A stretch of DNA of 64,000 nt from Candidatus Babelota bacterium (GTDB taxonomy: Bacteria > Babelota > Babeliae > Babelales > Vermiphilaceae). The number at the start of each line of letters is the position of its first letter. Position 1 is the stretch's first letter. The stretch is taken from assembly GCA_026388985.1 (NCBI GenBank), contig JAPLIS010000013.1, forward strand, positions 46,269 through 110,268. The letters are read 5' to 3'. Position numbers and translations under genes: made by a program. The notes beneath the pieces are model-generated. The model was not told the DNA's origin and made no database searches. It was given only the letters and a program-made list of their open reading frames with translations. Positions 38,464 to 44,948 of this stretch are shown here, in pieces.

Positions 38464-39324
38464 ATGAAGCAAATCTTTGTATCTTTTCTTTTTATATGTT
38501 TTTTACTTCTTAACCAAAGCACTCTCAAAGCTGATACTTCCCCTAACTCTAGTATCACGATTTTTGCCCATGGCCTTGGCGGACACGCTGGCCACATACG
38601 CCGCTATCAAGAACATCGCATTATCCATGGAGATGCCCACACATTTGATGTGTATGGCCGCATGTCGCAAGTATCTCTTGGTCAGCAGCATGAAATGGGC
38701 AACCTTGATAATGCCATACAACATATAGTGCGCACAAAGCTCGATAACCAGATTATTTTAAGAGGCCTTTCTATGGGGGCTGCCACCATAGCAAACTATC
38801 TTGGCTCTTATCCTGATACTTCAGCCATAAAAGGGGCTATCCTTGAATCCCCTTTTGCCGATGTTGATGGCATACTGAATGACATAATTAACAAAAGCTT
38901 TTCATTATCTGTAATAAATGCCATCTGCCCCTATTTTAAAGAACTGGGCGTGTATTGCATCTATAGAAATCATACTCTTGATGGTATCCAGCCAATTAAA
39001 GTTGCCCACCTCATTCCTAAACATATCCCCATTTTACTTATTGCTTCGCAAGAAGATACGCTTATCCCCCTACACAGCACACAAAAAATGTATAATGCAT
39101 TGGTACAATCTGGACATACAAAAACTCATATACTGATAGTAAAGCATGGTGCACATGCAAAAATGTGTTTTCATAAAAAAAGCTATAAAACAATACGCAA
39201 CGTTGAACATGCGTTTCGTAAAAAATATAATCTTGGCAACTATATTAATTCTTATGCCATTGCAGGGGAACAAGCGCTTGCCGCTACCCAGCCAGCTGTT
39301 TCAAACTCAGAAGACATCCAATAA
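38464..39324 (+). CDS. Exported alpha/beta hydrolase
   Basis: 286 residues with a signal peptide (MKQIFVSFLFICFLLLNQSTLKA), oxyanion segment FAHGLGGHAG, nucleophile GLSMGAA (Ser103), and late acid/base candidates ASQEDTLIP and HGAHAKM. The fold matches prolyl-oligopeptidase/lysophospholipase-like serine hydrolases. Being exported it could act on host or envelope lipids or peptides; substrate unknown. AGGGG precedes the ATG by 7 nt in a small palindrome (ATAGG GGG CCTAT). Confidence 0.88.
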   Translation: MKQIFVSFLFICFLLLNQSTLKADTSPNSSITIFAHGLGGHAGHIRRYQEHRIIHGDAHTFDVYGRMSQVSLGQQHEMGNLDNAIQHIVRTKLDNQIILRGLSMGAATIANYLGSYPDTSAIKGAILESPFADVDGILNDIINKSFSLSVINAICPYFKELGVYCIYRNHTLDGIQPIKVAHLIPKHIPILLIASQEDTLIPLHSTQKMYNALVQSGHTKTHILIVKHGAHAKMCFHKKSYKTIRNVEHAFRKKYNLGNYINSYAIAGEQALAATQPAVSNSEDIQ

Positions 39325-39385
39325 GTTAAGTAAAATGGGGCCCCTCTGTGGACCCCATGTTTTTATACCGCATCAAGAACGAGTA
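39310..39385 (+). repeat. Dispersed repeat, copy A (gene tail plus terminator)
   Basis: Covers the last codons of the hydrolase gene, its terminator and about 20 nt beyond. A diverged copy is at 41414-41490: both share ACATCCAATAAGT, AAGTAAAATGGGG and GCATCAAG.ACGA. Confidence 0.8.
39332..39364 (+). terminator. Terminator of the hydrolase gene
   Basis: ATGGGG (39335-39340) pairs with CCCCAT (39353-39358) and is followed by GTTTTT. It starts just after the stop codon. Confidence 0.8.
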
Positions 39386-39489
39386 TTCTTTAATTTTCAC
39401 AAAAATAACGAATAAGAAGGCACTATTTTTTTGCCTACTCATGCAGAGTATCATTATTTCGTACAAGCTCAGTTTTTTTATATATGTAT

Positions 39490-40143
39490 CTATTGTGCTT
39501 TTGCTTTTTTAGATACAAATGGTAACGCTGCATACTCATCAACGATGCCCACCATTCCTGCTTCTTTTAAAAATTGCCTTAATACGTCAGTTTGAGTAAG
39601 CATAACAGAAAGCCCTGGCGCGAATCGCATTTCTTGCTTGGCCTGTTCAACTACTGGCCTCATTATTGCTTCATTCAGATTATGCCAATCAAGATACCGA
39701 TCATCTGCTCCCGCCAACATAAGAATGTACACTATTTCTGAATATTCTTTACTTACTGCATGCCACAAAGCTGAGCACATCTTCTTGGCAACGTTAACAT
39801 CTATGTCAGGCCGACTACACAATACCTTTACCATATCAGTATAACCCTTACTTGCAGCATATATTACTGGACACGGCTGCCCAAAAGAATGCATGGTCCA
39901 ATTCCCAATACTATTTATATTTCTACAATTAACATCAGCTCCGGCTGATAAAGCGGCAGCTGCTTGCGCTGTATTATTATTTTTCACTGCAGCAACTAAT
40001 CTTTTATTTAATGCCTCATATTCTGCATCGTTAAGCGCACCTAATTCAGCCGCCGCAAAAGAATTACTCACAAATCCACCACAACCTACGCTTAAAAACA
40101 GAGCTATCACTATAGTATATGTTCTTTTCATGTCTCTTTTCAT
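39490..40143 (-). CDS. Exported ankyrin-repeat protein
   Basis: About 217 residues from ATG 40143 (another ATG at 40131). Signal peptide KRTYTIVIALFLSVGCGGFVSNSFAAA; two ankyrin-type units about residues 45-145 (LVAAVKNNNTAQAAAALSAGADVN, VIYAASKGYTDMVKVLCSR, SEIVYILMLAGADD). The C-terminal segment GMVGIVDEYAALPFV is comparable to the other ankyrin proteins here. The signal peptide core (ALFLSVGCGGFVSNSFAA) is nearly the same as that of the NZF protein at 42116 (ALLLSVGFGGFTSNVYAA), pointing to a shared origin of their 5' ends. Confidence 0.82.
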   Translation of the reverse strand: MKRDMKRTYTIVIALFLSVGCGGFVSNSFAAAELGALNDAEYEALNKRLVAAVKNNNTAQAAAALSAGADVNCRNINSIGNWTMHSFGQPCPVIYAASKGYTDMVKVLCSRPDIDVNVAKKMCSALWHAVSKEYSEIVYILMLAGADDRYLDWHNLNEAIMRPVVEQAKQEMRFAPGLSVMLTQTDVLRQFLKEAGMVGIVDEYAALPFVSKKAKAQ

Positions 40144-40267
40144 GTCCCTATTTACCCACAATTAATTATTTATTAAACAGATTATACGAGCTTAATTATA
40201 GCACCTATCTTTTCAGATGGCAAATACACACGCGAACGCACAGATTAAAAAAATATAAAATAGGTTC

Positions 40268-40410
40268 ATACTCAGCTTTCGAGATGGGTTGAGCCGCCAG
40301 GCGAGTGCCCTTCGTTGGAAGCGACCCAGCGGTTCAGCTGCAAGTTGATGCCCTTGTATCAAAGGTATTGGGCAAGCAATACCTTTGCGCACCCCGCGAA
40401 GGGGCTCAAA
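40268..40410. ncRNA. GC-rich foldable element, possible structured RNA or palindromic repeat
   Basis: A GC-rich island in AT-rich DNA with no coding frame. It contains a perfect 11-bp hairpin CAAAGGTATTG-GGCAAG-CAATACCTTTG, a TTGAGCCGC/GCGGTTCAG stem enclosing two small hairpins (GGC-GAGT-GCC, CTTC-GTTG-GAAG), and CCCC-GCGAA-GGGG. Strand is undecided. It does not carry the signatures of RNase P RNA, tmRNA or SRP RNA that I can recognise. It could be a regulatory RNA or a mobile palindromic element. Confidence 0.4.
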
Positions 40411-40463
40411 ATAAACAAAAAAAAATAACTACGCACGGAGATTAGCAGCTTTGCATGCCACCT

Positions 40464-40526
40464 AAAAACAAAAGAGCTTTGAGGAACTGTATCCTCAAAG
40501 CCCCCGATTATTTTATATTCAGTATT
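40464..40526. repeat. Hairpin repeat, copy 1
   Basis: Stem GCTTTGAGGA (40476-40485)/TCCTCAAAGC (40492-40501) with flanks AAAAACAAAAGA and CCCCCGATTATTTTAT. Related copies lie at 41510 and 42785. Unlike those, this copy has no minus-strand gene ending beside it. Confidence 0.7.
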
Positions 40527-40529
40527 CCA

Positions 40530-40602
40530 CTCCTTTATTTTTATATTTTTTCATGTTAAACTCCCCCCCCGATATTTTAACAACAACATGAAGGAGCTTT
40601 TG
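40530..40602 (+). promoter_or_regulatory. Leader hairpin covering the Shine-Dalgarno of the gene at 40603
   Basis: CTCCTTTAT (40530-40538) can pair with ATGAAGGAG (40588-40596, one G-U), which holds the Shine-Dalgarno. An inner GTTAAA (40555-40560)/TTTAAC (40576-40581) stem and a C8 run lie between them. Confidence 0.45.
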
Positions 40603-41151
40603 ATGATAGGTGGTAGTAGAAAATTTTTGATTATTTTGAGTCTTTGCACGGTGATGACAAGCTATTCAGAGTCAGATCTGTTAAAAATAAAAAGATCGTC
40701 AGTACTTGCATCGTCTCAGTTGGGGAATGTAAGCCTTTTCCATAATAAAAATGGATTTACTGTTCAGAGCAATGATGAATTGCGTCAAATTCAGAGATAT
40801 GATGTTGATCCACAACTTCGCGATGTAACAACAGAACAACTAGCTGCCTTTGTGAAACAGGATGGACGTCTCATTGTACATAAAATAGGTAATGACTATG
40901 GCGTGAAAATGGGCGGAAATCTTAAAGGTGGTGGTATTATTGGGGCCAACATTGGTTTTTATGCGGGTGGTTTTTTGGTACGATTCGTGGGACATGGAGC
41001 AATACTGGTAGCAGCAGCCCTCACAGGACCAGCCGCTCCTGCTACAGCTGCTGCATTAGAAGCAACCTTTTTGCCACTAATAGAAAGCACCGCGCTTGTC
41101 GCATCGGCTGGTTGTGCAATAGGACTCGCAGTAGCAACAGGCCCTGTCTAA
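40603..41151 (+). CDS. Exported glycine-rich hydrophobic protein
   Basis: Unrecognised. ATG 40603 is preferred (AGGAG 6 nt upstream), giving 182 residues. A signal-like start (GGSRKFLIILSLCTVMTSYS) and a polar middle (about 25-95) come first. A Gly/Ala-rich hydrophobic C-terminal half follows (LKGGGIIGANIGFYAGGFLV, then an Ala-rich stretch ending VASAGCAIGLAVATGPV). The small-residue spacing is like a glycine zipper, so a membrane-inserting or pore-like protein is possible. This is inference only. Confidence 0.65.
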   Translation: MIGGSRKFLIILSLCTVMTSYSESDLLKIKRSSVLASSQLGNVSLFHNKNGFTVQSNDELRQIQRYDVDPQLRDVTTEQLAAFVKQDGRLIVHKIGNDYGVKMGGNLKGGGIIGANIGFYAGGFLVRFVGHGAILVAAALTGPAAPATAAALEATFLPLIESTALVASAGCAIGLAVATGPV

Positions 41152-41413
41152 TAGTTTTTAAGGGGGATGACTGTGTGGTATTGGTATGAAATTTATATAG
41201 TCTGTCTGGTAGGGCACTTGTTGCTATACCGTAAAGTGTATCTTCAGGAATCCTCGGAATCAGAGAATGCTGAATGACTCAAAATGAACATACTCTTGTA
41301 GCTATAATTCTTTTTAATATAACATTCCAACTAATTCTTAAGAACCATCGGCCTATGAATAATTATATAAGGCGTATGGCATTTGCCATGATAAAAAGGT
41401 GGTTTTAAAAATT

Positions 41414-41490
41414 GGAAAACATCCAATAAGTCAAGTAAAATGGGGTCCCCCTGGGGGCCCTTTTTATCTATAGCGCATCAAGCACGAACG
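41414..41490 (+). repeat. Dispersed repeat, copy B, with terminator
   Basis: Diverged copy of 39310-39385. It keeps ACATCCAATAAGT and AAGTAAAATGGGG, a GC hairpin (41443-41460) with TTTTTAT, and GCATCAAGCACGA. No hydrolase coding sequence is recognisable before it. Confidence 0.75.
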
Positions 41491-41509
41491 CGTCCTCGTT
41501 TGCGCCTCC

Positions 41510-41575
41510 CTCCAAAAACAAAGGAGCTCTGAGAATCTGTATCCTCAAAGCTCCTGATTATTACATACTCACTGT
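41510..41575 (-). terminator. Hairpin repeat copy 2, terminator of the NZF gene at 41623
   Basis: GGAGCTCTGAG (41523-41533)/CTCAAAGCTCC (41543-41553), one mismatch. On the minus strand it is followed by TTTGTTTTTGG. It shares flanks with copies 1 and 3. Confidence 0.75.
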
Positions 41576-41622
41576 TAGCAATCATTATACGCCATTTCTT
41601 TGTCTTTTTTTTAACCTGGCAA

Positions 41623-42090
41623 TTACCGCCGCCCTGCCATCAATGGCGTATCGCAGATTTCACACTGTGCAGCACCTGGCTTATTGCTAAACGTACATGC
41701 CGGACAAACTACTTCACCCCGTGGTTTTGCTAGCATTGCTTCCGGTCTCCATCCTCGGTCACCCGGAGCGCGTACGCCGGCTGCCTGTGCAGCTTCTTTT
41801 TCTTCTTGCCCTGCCATACCAGGGTGACCAGGCATACCTTCTGTATATGCTGGCGGTAAATCTTCTGCCACAGCTAAATATGCCGGTGGTGCTTGTTCAA
41901 CTGATGATCTGCTTAACCTTTCAAGGCCACCTGGAGCGCCTAATGGTGCAGCAGCTCTCGTTGCATTAACAAGCGCTAAATACCGCTCTCGATCTGCAGA
42001 AGGTAAACTTCTCACTTCTGCATCTGTTGCCCTACCACCAGCGCCAATAAGCATACGCACTAATTCTAAAGCAGCACCAAAATCCCCCAT
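41623..42090 (-). CDS. NZF/RanBP2-type zinc-finger protein with two PPxY motifs
   Basis: 155 residues, clearly more GC-rich than its neighbours. A helical N-terminus comes first (residues 1-45). A Pro-rich linker holds two PPAY motifs (residues 68-71 and 79-82; PPxY binds WW domains). A C-terminal zinc finger has Cys129, 132, 143 and 146 in CPACTFSNKPGAAQCEICDTP, the NZF form with the Thr-Phe pair that contacts ubiquitin in eukaryotic NZFs. The first-position Trp of classical NZFs is absent. No signal peptide from ATG 42090. The frame is open 63 nt further up without a start codon, and the Shine-Dalgarno is weak, so the 5' end may be wrong or translation may depend on the upstream NZF gene. 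Confidence 0.8.
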   Translation of the reverse strand: MGDFGAALELVRMLIGAGGRATDAEVRSLPSADRERYLALVNATRAAAPLGAPGGLERLSRSSVEQAPPAYLAVAEDLPPAYTEGMPGHPGMAGQEEKEAAQAAGVRAPGDRGWRPEAMLAKPRGEVVCPACTFSNKPGAAQCEICDTPLMAGRR

Positions 42091-42115
42091 TAACTGAGCA
42101 ACTTCACCTACGGTA

Positions 42116-42676
42116 CTATGAATAGCGCAAGCGAGCTGGTAACTGTTTCGGCTTTATTACGTTAGATTGCATGAATCTCTCATAATCCCTCAGCAGCGCT
42201 TCAGCTTTCTGACCCATCTGCTGAATCACCGCTAATCCTTCTGCTGTATCTCCAAAAGTATTTATCGTACTTTCCATCCTTCTTTCATGACCTTTCCTTG
42301 CTAATTTAACAGCATCAGAGGATGACTCCTGCTCAAATAACTCTTCCATGTCGCGCTTTAATTGCCCAACTAGCAAAGGCGCAATTAACCCTATTAATTC
42401 TTCTTTGGAACACTGATATTGATCGCTCGGGTCTAATACTGTCGCTTTAGCTCTGCGATCCGACCCTGGCATAAATGGCGTATCACATATTTCACACTGC
42501 GCTGCGCGTGGTTTATTTATAAAGGTACATGCTGGGCAATCCACTCCCACCGCCTCACCTAGCTGTTCTAGCACTGCTTGCCTAAAAGATTCATCTGCCG
42601 CATATACGTTACTTGTAAAACCACCAAAGCCTACGCTCAATAACAGAGCTAACGATAAACCATATACATTCTTCAT
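42116..42676 (-). CDS. Exported NZF/RanBP2-type zinc-finger protein
   Basis: 186 residues from ATG 42676 (TAGGAGT upstream). Signal peptide MKNVYGLSLALLLSVGFGGF..NVYAA, then an NZF finger right behind it (Cys47, 50, 61, 64 in CPACTFINKPRAAQCEICDTP). A helical, charged C-terminal domain follows (about 80-180: KEELIGLIAPLLVGQLKRDMEELFEQ). The finger is nearly identical to that of the downstream gene, 26 nt away, which has its finger at the other end. The two reading frames differ by one step, so a single ancestral protein with two fingers is possible. Ubiquitin binding is inferred from the TF motif. Confidence 0.82.
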   Translation of the reverse strand: MKNVYGLSLALLLSVGFGGFTSNVYAADESFRQAVLEQLGEAVGVDCPACTFINKPRAAQCEICDTPFMPGSDRRAKATVLDPSDQYQCSKEELIGLIAPLLVGQLKRDMEELFEQESSSDAVKLARKGHERRMESTINTFGDTAEGLAVIQQMGQKAEALLRDYERFMQSNVIKPKQLPARLRYS

Positions 42677-42784
42677 ACTCCTACTCCCCTTTAAAAAAGT
42701 TAATTGAGCTACCAAAAAATAGCTTACATACTTATAGTATACATAATAAAGTTACAGATAGTAAATAATTTTAAAAAATGGGCA

Positions 42785-42840
42785 CAAAAAAAGGGGCTTT
42801 GAGAATATCTATCCCCAAAGCCCCCGATTATTTTTATACT
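42785..42840 (-). terminator. Hairpin repeat copy 3, terminator of typA
   Basis: GGGGCTTTG (42793-42801)/CAAAGCCCC (42816-42824), followed on the minus strand by eight T. It lies 26 nt after the typA stop. Sequence shared with copies at 40464 and 41510. Confidence 0.88.
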
Positions 42841-42849
42841 AAAACTATA

Positions 42850-44661
42850 TTAGTCTTGTGGTTTTTTACGTAAATTAGCTTTCAACGCTTTTTTACGTAA
42901 ACGAATATTCTTAGGAGTTACTTCAATCAACTCATCTGGACGAATCCACTCTAAGCATTCTTCAAGCTTCATAATATGTGGTGGTGTCAACTTAATAGCA
43001 TCATCACTACCAGATGCACGCATGTTGGTTAATTTCTTACCTTTACATGGGTTTACATCCATATCATGATCACGACTACTTTCACCAATAATCATACCTT
43101 CATACACTGATTCACCCGGACGGATAAAGAGAATCCCACGAGCTTGCAATGCATCAAGTGCAAAACCGGTAGATGCACCTGTTTCCATAGAAACAATAGC
43201 GCCCTTGGTACGTTGTGGAATAGCACCTTTGTATGGCTCATAGCCACTCAAACTAAAGGTTGCCACACCAGTACCACGAGTATCGGTTAAAAATTGACCT
43301 CTAAACCCTAATAAAGCTCGAGATGGTACTGAAAATTCCATACGTACACGGCCATCATCATAGCTTGTTAAGTTTTTCATTTCCGCTTTTCTGATACCAA
43401 GATGTTCCATAACGGCACCTTGATATTCTTGAGGCACATCAATAACCAAATCTTCAATTGGTTCATACTGTTTACCATCAATAGTCTTATAAATAACTTG
43501 CGGCGCTGAAACCTGAATTTCAAATCCTTCTCGACGCATATTTTCAATAAGTACGCCAAGATGCAACTGACCACGGCCTGATACTTTAAATGAGTCTGGA
43601 GAGTTGGTTGGTTCAACTTTAAGTGCTACGTTGGTACGCAACTCCTTATCTAATCTATCTTTAATTTGTCGTGAAGTAAGCAATGAACCTTCTTTACCAT
43701 TAAACGGAGAATCGTTTACTGATAAAAACATGGTCATAGTTGGTTCATCAACAGTGATATATGCATGTGGCAACGGCTTATCAACCGCGCATACCGTAGT
43801 ACCAATACTTACCGTATCAGCAAAACCGGTAATAGCAATAATATCTCCATACTCAGCTGAATCAGCTTCAACTCGATTTAAACCAACAAAAGAAAATATT
43901 TTTGTTACTTTAAATGGTCTTCCCACAAAATCATCTTTGCAGCACACAACCTGTTGTCCAACACTAATAGTACCACTAAACACTCTACCAATAGCGATAG
44001 TTCCTAAAAAGTCAGAGTGATCAAGGCTGGTTACTAAAAACTGTAGTGAGTCTGCATGAGACTTAGGAGATGGTACCGTTTTTATAATAGTTTCAAATAA
44101 AGGTATTAAGTCACCTGTCATTTGCGTTGGATTGAACGAAGCAAATCCACCACGGGAAGATGCATACAGTACCGGAAAATCAAGTTGATCAGTATCAACA
44201 GCTAAATCTAAAAAAAGATCATGAATTGAAGACTCTGTCGCTTCAATATCAGCATCTTTTCTATCAATTTTATTAATAACCACAATTGGCTTTAACTTAA
44301 GCTCAAGTGCCTTACGCAATACAAAACGAGTTCCTGGAAGAACCCCTTCTGCCGCATCAACAAGCAACAAGAACCCTTCTACCATTTGCAAGGTACGTTC
44401 TACTTCACCACCAAAGTCAGCGTGACCTGGGGTATCAACAATGTTAATTTTATAATCACCGAAACTAACACCGGTATTTTTAGCCAAAATGGTAATACCA
44501 CGCTCTTTTTCAAGCTGGTTAGAATCCATGGCTCGTTCAGTCAGTTCACCAGTAATGGTGCCTGATTGAGTAAGTAATTTATCAACCATGGTTGTTTTGC
44601 CATGATCAACGTGAGCAATAATTGCTATATTGCGTACAAAAGCTTGTTTGATAGTATTCAT
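42850..44661 (-). CDS. typA: Ribosome-binding GTPase TypA/BipA
   Basis: 603 residues. G1 [16 protein letters not shown]2 ERGITI, G3 DTPGHADF and G4 NKIDRKDAD; the later domains include the [11 protein letters not shown] and [14 protein letters not shown] blocks unique to TypA. It binds 70S ribosomes and helps assembly under stress or low temperature. Confidence 0.97.
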   Translation of the reverse strand: MNTIKQAFVRNIAIIAHVDHGKTTMVDKLLTQSGTITGELTERAMDSNQLEKERGITILAKNTGVSFGDYKINIVDTPGHADFGGEVERTLQMVEGFLLLVDAAEGVLPGTRFVLRKALELKLKPIVVINKIDRKDADIEATESSIHDLFLDLAVDTDQLDFPVLYASSRGGFASFNPTQMTGDLIPLFETIIKTVPSPKSHADSLQFLVTSLDHSDFLGTIAIGRVFSGTISVGQQVVCCKDDFVGRPFKVTKIFSFVGLNRVEADSAEYGDIIAITGFADTVSIGTTVCAVDKPLPHAYITVDEPTMTMFLSVNDSPFNGKEGSLLTSRQIKDRLDKELRTNVALKVEPTNSPDSFKVSGRGQLHLGVLIENMRREGFEIQVSAPQVIYKTIDGKQYEPIEDLVIDVPQEYQGAVMEHLGIRKAEMKNLTSYDDGRVRMEFSVPSRALLGFRGQFLTDTRGTGVATFSLSGYEPYKGAIPQRTKGAIVSMETGASTGFALDALQARGILFIRPGESVYEGMIIGESSRDHDMDVNPCKGKKLTNMRASGSDDAIKLTPPHIMKLEECLEWIRPDELIEVTPKNIRLRKKALKANLRKKPQD

Positions 44662-44948
44662 CGAATCTTATTTCTCCACGTAAATATATTCACTAATTAT
44701 ACTATATAATACCACATCTATAAAAAATAGCTAAAACAACATCTATTAAGAAGAAGTCACCAAATTCAAAAAATATTTGACTTTTAGAAAATATATTGCT
44801 TATTCTAAAATAAAGAGAGCACAAGGCATTATCAACATAGTTTACACATATACTTTAACTCTCACTGATACAAAACAGATATAATTTGAAAGATACAATA
44901 AAAATGGTACAACTTAATGAATATTTTTAAAGCATCATAGGGGCAGAC

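Larger units (their letters stand above)
41152..41622. other. Intergenic region with repeat copies, no gene seen
   Basis: 470 nt without a convincing coding frame. It holds copy B of the gene-tail repeat (41414-41490), including a terminator hairpin GGGTCCCC/GGGGGCCC then TTTTT, and hairpin repeat copy 2. Confidence 0.6.

Noticed and set aside
40268..40410. Resemblance of the minus strand (CCTGGCGGC, CCCATCTCGAA) to parts of 5S rRNA
   Set aside because: Only short pieces match, the spacing is wrong and the length and helices of 5S rRNA cannot be formed.
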